A stretch of DNA of 64,000 bases, from NCBI RefSeq assembly GCF_037392515.1, contig NC_090295.1:12295001-12359000 (forward strand), written 5' to 3'. A program made the position numbers and the translations under genes. Shown here one piece after another: positions 10,847 through 22,023 of this stretch; the stretch's first letter is position 1; each line of letters begins with the position of its first letter. Under the pieces are notes generated by a model that ran no database searches, was not told where the DNA came from, and saw nothing but the letters and a program-made list of their open reading frames with translations. Origin of the DNA: Haliotis asinina (Eukaryota; Mollusca; Gastropoda; Lepetellida; Haliotidae).

Positions 10847-13800
10847 ATGCGGATCTTGGTGTGTTTCTGTCTGTCGATGGCATGGTTGGGGGCGGTAGAA
10901 GCACGGGCTAGGACGGTACGGCGAACCCTAGATCTGCAGGCAGATGAAAAGAAATTCATCAAGGAATTTGATACGTTCATGGGAGAAGCTGAGGGAACAG
11001 CTTCGAAAGATCAGTGGCCGTCAAGCGATGGCCAACAAACAGAAGGTAAGTAGCTCAGCGAACACGAATGATGTTTCGAATCAACGTTTCAGGGTGAAAG
11101 GTACTCATCATTAGTCATATCAACCTGGCAGACAGCATAACGTTCCATCAACTACCTACCCAAAAACTCTTTTTGTTTTCATTTTGAAACATATTGTTCC
11201 TTTTTGTCTTGATTAGTTTGGACGTTTTGTTCCTTACCCCAAGGCTATTATTATCGGTGGTTATTGTGACATTAGGAATGGAGTTAGTTTGCTATTGAAC
11301 ACATCTTCACCTAGGTCTGTTAGAAGTTGTATTTCACAACTTTCCAAACCCTTACTACGATTTCTGACGACAGCCATCATGCAGACAATAGATTAGTATT
11401 TACCCACAATGCATCATGGGTAATGATTAGGGGATTCCCCTAAGTTATTCATGGTTTGATGACGGGACCTTCATTAGTTTCATTAGAAGCATACTTAGTT
11501 AATGGGTGTTTAAATAAGGGTTTATACAACTTTATCTAAACACTTCATTAACTAATCAAACATTACGAATTTGTATCACTGTGTAGTGTTTAATTGATGA
11601 TTACATAATTACGCGTTGATACAACTGGGCCCTGGCTATTGAGCCGCCTCTGATATTGGAGTTTACATTTTGTTATGTTAGGTCTCATGGTTCCTAAGTC
11701 ACGGATTCCATTAGACTTCAGTGTCAATACAGCTGTATATATGTCTGAACTGATCACTGAGCAGCCGTCGGGTAGCCCAGTGGTTAAAGCATTCGTTTGT
11801 CGCACTGAAGTACTGGGTTTTAATTCCCTGCACAAGATATGGAGACCATTATGTCGTTCACATATTGCAAAAACTTTGAGTAAAACCATCCTCACTCACT
11901 AGTTAGTACACCAGGGTCCACTTGCACAAAGCAATCTTAGCTACGACTGGCTTGAACCTAGGTTAGTGAATGAGAGATACAATCATCGTAGCGCTAAGAT
12001 CGCTTTGTGCAAGCGAGCCCGGGTGTTAGCGAAAAGAGTGAGTGAGTGAGTTTAGTTTTACGCCGCATTGAGCAATATTCCAGCTATGTGGCGGCGGTCT
12101 GTAAATAATCGAGTCTGGACCAGACAATCCAGTGATCAACAACATGAGCATCGATCTGCACAATTGGGAACCGATGAAAAAATTCAAACAAGTCAGTGAG
12201 CCTGACCACCCGATCACATTAGTCGCCTCTTATGACAATCATAGTCGCCTTTTATGGCAAGCAAGGGTTGTTGAAGGCCTATACTACCCCGGGACCTTCA
12301 CGGGCCCTTAGCGAAAAGAACACGCATGTCTTGCCTTGGCTGCATATGCCGCAACTCAAACACATGCATGGAAAGGTAAGTATATATTTGTTCAAATATT
12401 AGTTTTGGGTACAAGAAGTATGAATGTTTCATCGAATTTCTTTCCAGCATTCGGTTTGACGCAGAAGGTGTTCATCTCCGACATGATTCTACAGAGCTGC
12501 ATAGCGTCGGGGGTATACCTTCGCCAAAAGGGTACAACCACTTCAACAACCACGCGAACGGAAACGCTGGTGGCGCGTCTGTTGGATATGCTAAAGACCA
12601 AGAGGACTACAGATGCTCCTATGATGACTGACATGGGTCGGTACATATTAACTGTAAAAAACGTTGTATTTTCCAGGTTATGTATAACACTGCTTTGAGG
12701 CGTCTTTCAGTAGCGTACGTTGGAATGCGCAAAATCTGGACAGTAAGCTTATGTACCTTCTATCACCAAGTTGCTTCTTTCCCTATTACTACATCCGAGT
12801 AATATGATATTATCGTTTATATATTAATTATTGTAGACACAGGGAGTGGTGCAGTCCAGTATTGTATACACCCATACCGCATGGTTTCATTCTCTAGAAC
12901 CACGTGTTGTACAACCCTATATGGTATAGCCCCGTATTGTACATCCACTTATGGTACAGCCCCGTGTGGTAAAGATCCGTATTGTACAGCTTCCTGTTGT
13001 ACAGCCCCATATACGAGAGCCCCGTGTGGTAAAGATCCGTATTGTACAGTCTTCTATTGTACAGCACCATATACAGCACCGTATACTAGAGCCCCATATG
13101 GTAAAGATCCGTAGCTTGCTACTGGACAGTCTCATATGGTACAGCACCGTATTATACAACCCCATATACTAGAGCCCTGTATGGTATGAGTCGCATATTG
13201 TATAGCCCCGCATGGGTAGAGCCTCGTATTGTGCAACCCAGTATAGTACAGGCCCATATGGTACAGCCCGTATCGTACAGGGTCGTACAGAACACACCCG
13301 TATAGCTCGTGTATTAAACTGTCGCCTTGTGTAGTAGAATTGCGTATGATACACCTTATTATGGTATAACCCTGTATATTACAGCCTCCACGGGTACATC
13401 TCAGTGCATTACGGGTACAGGCCAGTGTGTTGTAGCCTCGTACCGTATTTGTTTCCTAGATTCTGATTCTGATTAATTTCATCATGCACTCTTCACCTAC
13501 TCCTACAGAATGGCAGAATGACCCCTTAATTATGCTGGAAGATGCTGAAAACCTATTCCGGAACCTTTGCTACACCATTTTCGAATTAAGGAGACTGAAC
13601 AAGAAACTAGCGGTAAGTCATGCTCATATTTAATGTTCCATCCTTAAGGGAGTCCTGGTTTTGGATTTGTCCCCAGGAACTATTAATTGTAATATGCGAT
13701 GCTGATTGATCCAGCGGCAAAGCTCGGTGACTTTCTACTGTTGTACGTTTAAAAAAAAGTAGGAGAACTTCATTTTTTATTTACGATTAAAAATATTTTG

Positions 13801-15421
13801 GAGATTTATCGGAGTCGATCAATGTTGATATGACAATATTGAATGTTTTGAGAGTACATCACCATTTTCTCTTCATTATGTCCATATTTATTTGGAATGT
13901 AGTCGCTTTTGAAAGATGATTTGCGAATGACATGTAATTTGTATGTGTACGATTCTCATTTATACAAAACAAAACAAAACAAAAAACAAAAACAAACCCA
14001 CGTTCTTGAAAAACGTCAAAACCTTGAATGACGTCCCATGCACGTGTTTGGGGCAACTGCGTTGTGCACGTGCATATCAAGCCTTATGTTTAGGGGTGGT
14101 AATAGAGGGAATTGGTAGTGCGTCAATAAAATGTCTGTACTTGAAACGTTTGTCAACTTTTACACCTCCTATCCAAATTGAAAGTTCAGGTTGCCCTACT
14201 TATTTGGAAGAGTATATAACAAACAGAGTTCGGAATCTGGAAATCTGGAATATTGAAGGACATGCTCTTAAAACAACAGTCTCTAACTGACGTTATGGTG
14301 GTACGTTGTTTGTAAATCCCGAGATGTTAAATTTGCTCAGTGATTAATTATCATTGACTAATTAATCATTTCTAAGATTATGTGAATCGGGTACGTTTTC
14401 ATTTCTGTGAATAGTAATAAGAGTTTTCGTCGGGTGAGTGAATGCGTGAGTGTGTTGACATATACGTTGCGTTTAACAATAATCCAACAATGTGAAGGCA
14501 GGGGGCACCAGAAATTGGCTTCACACATTTTACAAAATCGAACCCGGGTCATCGACATGATATGCGAACGATTTAACCACTAGGCTACCCCGCCGTCCAA
14601 ATTTTCATCGAATGGCAATCAAATTTTAATGATAATATGAATTCTGGGCATTCACATCAGTGAATAAGATTTCGTGAAGTTTATCTCTAAGTTAGTGCTG
14701 TGTTGTCGGTGTTTGGCGGCCTGTTTTAGCGATGTTCTAGGCCGCAATAAGAAAATATTGGCGGCAACAAAACGGTTGTGAATGATTTTGAAACAAAAAT
14801 AACTACGGTGCTGTCAACATTTAGGGTGGTATTTATTTTGATCATAAAAATACCTCACATGCTTTTTTACTGAATTTCAACTTATATGCTACAAGTACAA
14901 CCAATAAAATGTAAGTAGCTCAGCGAGCACGAACGAGGTTTTGAATCAACGTTTCAGGGTGAAAGGTACACATATTTTTGTTGAGGGGTGAGACCGTAAT
15001 CCTCTAGCTATTAAGCCGCCTCTGATAATTGCTGTTTACATTTGTTATGTTAGGTCACATGGTTCCTAAGTCATGGATTCCACTGGGCTTCAGTGTCAAT
15101 ACAGCTGTATATATGTCTGAACTGATGACTGAACAGGAGAGCAGCAGTCGGGTAGGCCAGTGGTTAAAGCATTTGTTTGTCGCCCCGAAGTACTGGGTTC
15201 AATTCCCTGCACAAGATATGGAGACCATTTCTGGTGTATGCCGTTCACATATTGCGAAACTTTGCGTTAAACCATCGTCACTCACTAGTTATGACACCAG
15301 GTTGGAATGGGTATATTAATATGCAACAATCATGTGAAAACTCAACCATTTCTACACAACGTATTGTCACTGTATATTTCAGGCCGAGGGTCAACAACAA
15401 TCTACCACACCCATGATGTAG
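10847..15421 (+). CDS. Secreted small helical protein, 176 aa, four exons (unrecognised)
   Basis: Coding exons are 10847-11045, 12448-12636, 13509-13612 and 15383-15421 (phases 1, 1, 0), 531 nt in frame with stop TAG. Splice sites: donors G|GTAAGTAG, G|GTCGGTAC (weak) and GCG|GTAAGTCA; acceptors TTTCTTTCCAG, CTCCTACAG and GTATATTTCAG. The start is the first ATG of a classical signal peptide (MRILVCFCLSMAWLGAVEA, cleavage near residue 19), so the product should be secreted or lumenal. The mature chain has four stretches that look like amphipathic helices: near KKFIKEFDTFM, VFISDMILQSCIASGVYL, LVARLLDMLK and LEDAENLFRNLCYTIFELRRL. It has two cysteines, one each in helices 2 and 4, and a Thr-rich loop (GTTTSTTTRTET). 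Poly(A) signal AATAAA follows at 15,558. I do not know the family; a four-helix-bundle secreted factor is inference. An alternative last exon at 16302 is possible. Confidence 0.72.
11046..11105 (+). repeat. Start of intron 1, duplicated in intron 3
   Basis: From the splice donor GTAAGTAGCTCAGCG through TTTCAGGGTGAAAGGTA, this is repeated at 14911-14970 with a few mismatches. The match starts exactly at the donor and does not include exon 1. A second matching block follows at about 11620-11900 / 15000-15290. Confidence 0.85.
11764..11905 (+). mobile_element. tRNA-derived SINE (family 2) in intron 1
   Basis: A-box region GGGTAGCCCAGTGGTTAAAG and B-box GGGTTTTAATTCCC, then a shortened body ending near CCTCACTCACTAG. 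The same insertion is present in the duplicated block in intron 3 (15146), so it predates that duplication. Confidence 0.8.
11911..12023. mobile_element. Short MITE, about 113 bp
   Basis: The left end CACTTGCACAAAGCAATCTT mirrors the right end, whose reverse complement includes GCTTGCACAAAGCGATCTT. The arms are about 38 bp around a short centre. It lies in intron 1. Confidence 0.8.
12038..12308 (-). mobile_element. SINE family 1, near full length
   Basis: Starts GAGTGAGTGAGTTTAG and GTTTTACGCCGCATT, with body GTCTGGACCAGACAATCC, and ends CGGGACCTTCACGGGC. It lies in intron 1, about 140 bp before exon 2. The CGCCTCTTATGAC / CGCCTTTTATGGC segment is doubled. Confidence 0.92.
12885..13450. repeat. 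Degenerate 15-bp minisatellite in intron 2
   Basis: Repeating TGGTACAGCCCCGTA-like units alternate with TGGTAAAGATCCGTA. Units diverge increasingly toward both ends. It gives spurious Cys/Tyr-rich frames on both strands because the unit is a multiple of three. Confidence 0.85.
14434..14600 (-). mobile_element. tRNA-derived SINE (family 2) in intron 3
   Basis: GTGAGTGAATGCGTGAG start, GGGGGCACCAGAAATTGG body, reversed B-box AAAATCGAACCCGGG and reversed A-box TTTAACCACTAGGCTACCCC. Confidence 0.88.
14911..15292 (+). repeat. Intron 1 segment copied into intron 3
   Basis: Matches 11046-11105 and then about 11620-11900, lacking the roughly 515 bp in between. It begins with an intact GTAAGTAG donor and carries the family 2 SINE copy at 15146-15292. 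It lies about 90 bp upstream of the last coding exon. Confidence 0.82.
15146..15292 (+). mobile_element. tRNA-derived SINE (family 2), duplicated copy
   Basis: GGGTAGGCCAGTGGTTAAAG A-box and GGGTTCAATTCCC B-box. Its tail stops at CGTCACTCACTAG, exactly as in the intron 1 copy. Confidence 0.82.
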
Positions 15422-15557
15422 GGGGACACGTTACTACAGAACCGACGATATGCAGCCAAACACACGTAACTGTAAATTGTAATACAAGCGCAACTTAGTG
15501 CATCTTTATCATAACAAAGGCAATGGAGATGTGATTTGTCATCAGTAAACAAACAAA

Positions 15558-15563
15558 AATAAA
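15558..15563 (+). terminator. Poly(A) signal AATAAA
   Basis: Canonical hexamer 137 nt after the TAG of the secreted-protein gene, followed by a T-rich stretch (TATTTTTTGTTTTAATTG) that suits a cleavage region. Confidence 0.7.
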
Positions 15564-15707
15564 GTTTTCGATATTTTTTGTTTTAATTGTACTTTTTATG
15601 GATTTTTTCATAACTAGCTTGAGGGTTGAACCTTTATGTAATGCCTGACCCGTTTGAATAGTCTGTGTTGATAGGATTTAGCACAAACACCGGGTATCAC
15701 AGTTTCA

Positions 15708-16190
15708 TGATAGTTCATAAACACATGACATTATGGTTTAATATGGTTCATAAACACATGGCATTATGGTTTAATATGGTTCATGAACACATGGCATTAT
15801 GGTTTAATATGGCTCATGAACACATGACATTTTGGTTTAATATGGTTCTTAAACACATGATATTATGGTTTAATATGACATTATGGTTTAATATGGGTCA
15901 TAAACACATGACATTATGGTTTAATATGGTTCATAAACACATGACATTTTGGTTTAATATGACTCATATACACCTGACATTATGGTTTAATATGACATTA
16001 TGGTTTTAGTATGGTTCATAAACACATGACATGTTGGTTTAATCTGGGTCATAAACACACAGCAGCATGTCTGGAATCGAACAACAGACTCTACATTCAG
16101 TCGAGGTGTATAATTATGGTATAATATGGTTCATAAAAACATGACATTATGGTTTGATATGACTCATAAATACATGGCATTTTGGTTTGA
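15708..16190. repeat. 33-bp minisatellite
   Basis: About a dozen units of TATGGTTCATAAACACATG + ACATTATGGTTTAA, some shortened. Because 33 is a multiple of three, a plus frame stays open for 114 codons (HKHMTLWFNMV repeats), but there is no sign that it is translated. Confidence 0.92.
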
Positions 16191-16301
16191 ATCGAACAAT
16201 ATACTCTGCCTTCAGTCGAGATGCATAATAATGGCTTAAAACCGTGTTTGTATTTACTTTATTGTTTTTCTATTTACACTTCTAAATATGGTCTTTTGCA
16301 G

Positions 16302-16421
16302 AAGAATATAATTCGCGTCCGTTTGGCGATGAAAATCATCGCGGAAGGTACAGTTCATGGATATGTGAAGAAGTTGCGTGAAAACTCTCAAATTAAACCC
16401 AATAAAAAACGCCCCACGTAG
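16302..16421 (+). CDS. Possible alternative last exon of the secreted-protein gene
   Basis: TGGTCTTTTGCAG precedes an in-phase open stretch of 39 codons ending in TAG. It would join exon 3 (phase 0) and give a strongly basic tail (VKKLRENSQ, PNKKRPT). The AATAAA inside the exon and the better-placed exon at 15383 argue for chance or minor use. Confidence 0.25.
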   Translation, partial: KNIIRVRLAMKIIAEGTVHGYVKKLRENSQIKPNKKRPT

Positions 16422-16559
16422 GAACCCTAGATTCTTCAGAAAAGGGATGAGAGTTTCATACATATAGCGCGGTGGATGTGTTTTTAAGCCTGCCGTCATT
16501 GTCCGGTGCAAAACACCAGAAAACAATGTTAATCCCGGGGTTTAATTCTCACTGAATGG

Positions 16560-16830
16560 CGTTAGTTACGTCGCTTGTAGTGATATTCCAGCAATATGGC
16601 GGTGGGACACACCAGAAACATTTGTTTGTTGTTTATCGTCTCACTCTGTAATGTCCTAGCTGTATGACTGCCGTCACAAACATCAGTCTACACAAATGGG
16701 ATACGGTGACGTGTTTGGTCAGCTAAGTCAGAGAGTCTGGCCATCAGATTCCGTGAGTCGTCTTTTACCACCAGCTTAACTGGGTTGCTGAAGACCAAAT
16801 ATGACTCCTTCTTCCCCGGTCAAGAGGATA
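16560..16830 (-). mobile_element. Diverged SINE mosaic
   Basis: The start resembles family 2 (GATATTCCAGCAATATGGCGG, CACACCAGAAAC). The rest resembles the family 1 body (GGTGACGTGTTTGGTCAG, GTGAGTCGTCTTTTACC, GGGTTGCTGAAGACC). It is either a chimera or an insertion of one into the other. Confidence 0.6.
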
Positions 16831-16914
16831 TTATTGAGGACTCGTTGACGCTTTGAGTGCTAAATGATGCTTATTTTTAGTTTGGTGAGTTGGACCATGA
16901 TTCTAGATTTCTCA

Positions 16915-17060
16915 GCTTATGCCGAAATTTGTCACCCCGATGTCGTAGATTTGTCACCACATTTCGTAGATAACTCAACCCATGTCCGAGATTTGTCACA
17001 CTCTGTCGAAGATTTGTCACCCCATGTTGTAGATTCCTTTGCCCATACCCGAGATTCGTC
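16915..17060. repeat. Degenerate 19-20 bp founder repeats of the satellite
   Basis: Irregular units of the type GATTTGTCACCCCATGTCGTA with drifting sequence. They run straight into the regular 58-bp array, and each third of the 58-bp unit resembles one of these shorter units. Confidence 0.7.
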
Positions 17061-19740
17061 ACCCTATGACTTCGATTTATCACCCTGTACAGTACATTCC
17101 TTAGCCCATGCCTGAGGTTTGTCACCCTATGACTTTATCACCCTATGCAGTACATTCCTTAGCCCATACCTGAGATTCGTCACCCTATGACTTTATCACC
17201 CTGTACAGTACATTCCTTAGCCCATGCCTGAGGTTTGTCACCCTATGACTTTATCACCCTATGCAGTACATTCCTTAGCCCATACCTGAGATTCGTCACC
17301 CTATGACTTTATCACCCTGTGCAGTACATTCCTTAGCCCATACCTGAGATTCGTCACCCTATGACTTTATCACCCTATGCAGTACATTCCTTAGCCCATA
17401 CCTGAGATTCGTCACCCTATGACTTTATCACCCTGTACAGTACATTCCTTAGCCCATGCCTGAGGTTTGTCACCCTATGACTTTATCAACCTATGCAGTA
17501 CATTCCTTAGCCCATACCTGAGATTCGTCACCCTATGACTTTATCACCCTGTACAGTACATTCCTTAGCCCATGCCTGAGGTTTGTCACCCTATGACTTT
17601 ATCACCCTATGCAGTACATTCCTTAGCCCATACCTGAGATTCGTCACCCTATGACTTTATCACCCTGTACAGTACATTCCTTAGCCCATGCCTGAGATTC
17701 GTCACCCTATGACTTTATCACCCTGTACAGTACATTCCTTAGCCCATGCCTGAGGTTTGTCACCCTATGACTTTATCACCCTATGCAGTACATTCCTTAG
17801 CCCATACCTGAGATTCGTCACCCTATGACTTTATCACCCTATGCAGTACATTCCTTAGCCCATGCCTGAGGTTTGTCACCCTATGACTTTATCACCCTAT
17901 GCAGTACATTCCTTAGCCCATACCTGAGATTCGTCACCCTATGACTTTATCACCCTATGCAGTACATTCCTTAGCCCATACCTGAGATTCGTCACCCTAT
18001 GACTTTATCACCCTATGCAGTACATTCCTTAGCCCATACCTGAGATTCGTCACCCTATGACTTTATCACCCTATGCAGTACATTCCTTAGCCCATACCTG
18101 AGATTCGTCACCCTATGACTTTATCACCCTATGCAGTACATTCCTTAGCCCATACCTGAGATTCGTCACCCTATGACTTTATCACCCTATGCAGTACATT
18201 CCTTAGCCCATACCTGAGATTCGTCACCCTATGACTTTATCACCCTATGCAGTACATTCCTTAGCCCATGCCTGAGGTTTGTCACCCTATGACTTTATCA
18301 CCCTATGCAGTACATTCCTTAGCCCATACCTGAGATTCGTCACCCTATGACTTTATCACCCTATGCAGTACATTCCTTAGCCCATACCTGAGATTCGTCA
18401 CCCTATGACTTTATCACCCTATGCAGTACATTCCTTAGCCCATACCTGAGATTCGTCACCCTATGACTTTATCACCCTGTGCAGTACATTCCTTAGCCCA
18501 TACCTGAGATTCGTCACCCTATGACTTTATCACCCTATGCAGTACATTCCTTAGCCCATACCTGAGATTCGTCACCCTATGACTTTATCACCCTGTACAG
18601 TACATTCCTTAGCCCATGCCTGAGGTTTGTCACCCTATGACTTTATCAACCTATGCAGTACATTCCTTAGCCCATACCTGAGATTCGTCACCCTATGACT
18701 TTATCACCCTGTACAGTACATTCCTTAGCCCATGCCTGAGGTTTGTCACCCTATGACTTTATCACCCTATGCAGTACATTCCTTAGCCCATACCTGAGAT
18801 TCGTCACCCTATGACTTTATCACCCTGTACAGTACATTCCTTAGCCCATGCCTGAGATTCGTCACCCTATGACTTTATCACCCTGTACAGTACATTCCTT
18901 AGCCCATGCCTGAGGTTTGTCACCCTATGACTTTATCACCCTATGCAGTACATTCCTTAGCCCATACCTGAGATTCGTCACCCTATGACTTTATCACCCT
19001 ATGCAGTACATTCCTTAGCCCATGCCTGAGGTTTGTCACCCTATGACTTTATCACCCTATGCAGTACATTCCTTAGCCCATACCTGAGATTCGTCACCCT
19101 ATGACTTTATCACCCTATGCAGTACATTCCTTAGCCCATACCTGAGATTCGTCACCCTATGACTTTATCACCCTATGCAGTACATTCCTTAGCCCATACC
19201 TGAGATTCGTCACCCTATGACTTTATCACCCTATGCAGTACATTCCTTAGCCCATACCTGAGATTCGTCACCCTATGACTTTATCACCCTATGCAGTACA
19301 TTCCTTAGCCCATACCTGAGATTCGTCACCCTATGACTTTATCACCCTATGCAGTACATTCCTTAGCCCATACCTGAGATTCGTCACCCTATGACTTTAT
19401 CACCCTATGCAGTACATTCCTTAGCCCATGCCTGAGGTTTGTCACCCTATGACTTTATCACCCTATGCAGTACATTCCTTAGCCCATACCTGAGATTCGT
19501 CACCCTATGACTTTATCACCCTATGCAGTACATTCCTTAGCCCATACCTGAGATTCGTCACCCTATGACTTTATCACCCTATGCAGTACATTCCTTAGCT
19601 CATACCTGAGATTCGTCACCCTATGACTTTATCACCCTATGCAGTACATTCCTTAGCCCATACCTGAGATTCGTCACCCTATGACTTTATCACCCTATGC
19701 AGTACATTCCTCAGCCATGCCTGAGGTTTGTCACCTTATG
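17060..19740. repeat. 58-bp satellite array, about 46 units
   Basis: The unit is three related pieces: GATTCGTCACCCTATGACT, TTATCACCCTATGCAGTACA and TTCCTTAGCCCATACCTGA. Two unit types alternate (CATACCTGAGATTCG and CATGCCTGAGGTTTG; CCTATGCAG, CCTGTACAG and CCTGTGCAG). A rare TATCAACC variant at about 17,485 recurs at about 18,645, and the surrounding pattern is the same, offset by 1,160 bp = 20 units. Stops occur in all frames I checked, so it is not coding. Confidence 0.97.
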
Positions 19741-20095
19741 ACAGGTTTGTCACCGCATGTCCAAGATTCCTTCGACCCATGTACTAAATACATTGTATGC
19801 CAGTCTCTTATCACAAGCATGGGTTGTTGAGTCCGACTACTTAGAGTAACTAGTAATTCGATTGTGATATATTTAACACAGGTGCACAATAATGGGCTAT
19901 ATGAAGCGAGTAACATACTCAATGGTTTAGGACGGTTTTCTGACCCTCAGACTTACATAACGTTGGTACATGTTTTATCAAGCCAGTTCGTATGTACATA
20001 AAGTGTTATTGACAAGCACATGAATAAATTCCTATACATATGTTCCGTATTACGACTAGTTCGGTCCTTGTTTCATTTCAAGGTTTCTCAATACG
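19741..20095. other. Intergenic, no feature seen
   Basis: Unique-looking sequence after the satellite. A short piece near 19,800 (CTTATCACAAGCATGGGTTG) recalls the family 1 SINE body. Confidence 0.4.
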
Positions 20096-20222
20096 GTTCT
20101 GCTACAAAATATAGATCCACGCCACGAGCAATGGGCTTCGCACACTGTACTCATTTTGGGACTCGAACCTGGGTCACTGGCGTGACGAGTGAACGTTTAT
20201 CCACTAGGGTACACCAACGCTC
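20096..20222 (-). mobile_element. tRNA-derived SINE (family 2), tail truncated
   Basis: GGGCTTCGCACACTG body, reversed B-box GGACTCGAACCTGGG, and GGCGTGACGAGTGAACG before the reversed A-box. Confidence 0.8.
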
Positions 20223-20233
20223 CCATATGTACA

Positions 20234-20340
20234 GAGGGAAAAATAAGGGATCATATGAAAGCACAAGTGTTTGAAAGAAACTGTGGGAAAAAATGAAAAG
20301 GAACACAGGTGCTTATATGTGATCTCTTATTTTTCCCCTC
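20234..20340. mobile_element. Short MITE, about 107 bp
   Basis: Left arm AGGGAAAAATAAGGGATCA and right arm (reversed) AGGGGAAAAATAAGAGATCA mirror each other for about 38 bp. Non-coding. Confidence 0.78.
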
Positions 20341-20794
20341 AGTATAGGTCTGTCTTCCATTCTCGCGCGTTTCCTATTCTCGTAGTAAAAGCGTTTTCTG
20401 CCGAGATCGCCGATACGCGATACGTGTTGCCCAAGTGTGCGAATGATCAGAATTTTTCAAAGTAAGGAATATTGGTGAGGTTTTATCAACTTGGACAAAT
20501 CATAATTTTTTCACGCCCCTTCAGACAGGATTCCTCTGCCTTACACTTCATAACGATGTCTCAGTAAGTCTCAGTAGATGTCTCAGTAAGTCAGTGGCGG
20601 ACGGCCTCGTTTTTCACCTTGCCCAAGAGTGGTGATACACCTGATAGACCAGGCATGTGGTAGATGCAGATGTTAGAGTATCAGTCTCTTCATCTTCTAC
20701 GAGAAACTATTTTTAAACAAGACTAGTCTTGGGTTAAAATAACGTGAAAATTGATGAAAAAAATATTCAGGAACTGTTGTCACAATTAACCGTC

Positions 20795-20945
20795 CACACA
20801 CACACACAAACAAACACACACACACACAGAGACACAGGCACACACACATGTATGTATGTATGTATGTATGTATGTATGTATGTATGTATGTATGTATGTA
20901 TGTATGTATGTATGTATGTATGTATGTATGTATGTATGTATGTAT
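20795..20945. repeat. (CA)n followed by (TATG)n
   Basis: An impure CA tract leads into about 24 TATG units from 20,849. The Cys-Met-Tyr-Val and Ile-His-Thr-Tyr frames are artefacts. Confidence 0.96.
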
Positions 20946-21712
20946 TATTATACGATATGTATACCAAGCGCATTTACAAGTGTGCGAATGAACCAAAGAC
21001 ATCTGTCACCACAACGTCGCACACTCCTCAGTTACATAAACAACACATGCAAGTAGTTACATGTATAATCGAACACATATACCTTCTATCATACATATTT
21101 ATATTCAAGGAGGAACACCGGCAGACACAGACACTTTACAGCCTTTATATGGATGACGCCTTTCCATCGAAGCACATGTAAAATAACCAAGCACTGTCCA
21201 ACACACATGCACCATGTCAAGACTCAGTGTTAGAAATATACTCAATATTGTCCGTTTGGTGCAAACGTGGACCGATGAATTGCAGTCTAATTCGAAAAAT
21301 ATTCAACATAAAATTCTCAATGAAACGTTGAACATAATCAAAACATCATACAAAAGTATTTTTGCAGATTTTTGCCTTAAAAAGAGAGAAAAAGTTGATT
21401 AACAAACTATCATTAAAATATTGACACACTTGAGAAAGGGACAGCCAGTGGGGCTAATGACCCTAAAATGTCACTAACCCTTCATACACCCTACTGGCTC
21501 GAATAATTCATGATAATATAATATTATAGACATTCAATAAAACAGCGCAAATTAATTGTTTCAGACTATTAACTCTGGGCCTCTAACATTGATGGTATAC
21601 ACTCTAAGAATAAACATACATTTTCAAATTATCTTCATACTACATGATCCCTCGAAGAATCCTTCACACCATAATTGTCAGCAGCTGTCACAGTCAGAAT
21701 CTTGAGCTGTTT
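20946..21712. other. Intergenic; dispersed repeat near 21,300-21,430
   Basis: The stretch with CATCATACAAAAG and GTTGATTAACAAACTATCATT resembles sequence at 28,190-28,300 next to a LINE, so it is probably part of one repeat family. Nothing else recognised. Confidence 0.4.
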
Positions 21713-21886
21713 GGGTGAGTGAGTCAGAATGGTTTTACGTCGCTTTTAGCAACATTCCAGAAAAATCACAGCGCGAAACACCAGAAAGGTTTTAGCTGCA
21801 CATATTGTATCCATGTGGGTAATCGAACCCGTGTCTTCGGCGCGACGAGCCAACGCTTTACCACTAGACGACTCCACCGCCCCGTA
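21713..21886 (-). mobile_element. tRNA-derived SINE (family 2), near full length
   Basis: GGTGAGTGAGTCAG, TTTTACGTCGCTTTTAGC, CACCAGAAAGG, reversed B-box GGTAATCGAACCCGTG and reversed A-box CGCTTTACCACTAGACG. Confidence 0.9.
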
Positions 21887-22023
21887 GTAAATCATGACGT
21901 CTCCAAATCAAACGTCACAAAGACTGTGACATACCGACGTATCATTACTTACGTCATGGGACTGCTGCGCTAAAGGATAACATACGTATTCCAAGCGAAC
22001 AGAGACCAGAATGATCATTAACG

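Noticed and set aside
12881-13172. Cys/Tyr-rich short frames suggesting a toxin-like peptide
   Set aside because: They are readings of a degenerate 15-bp minisatellite on both strands; no signal peptide and no selection signature.
17060-19740. Regular array that could be mistaken for a CRISPR
   Set aside because: Units are contiguous at 58 bp with no unique spacers, in an intron-rich animal genome.
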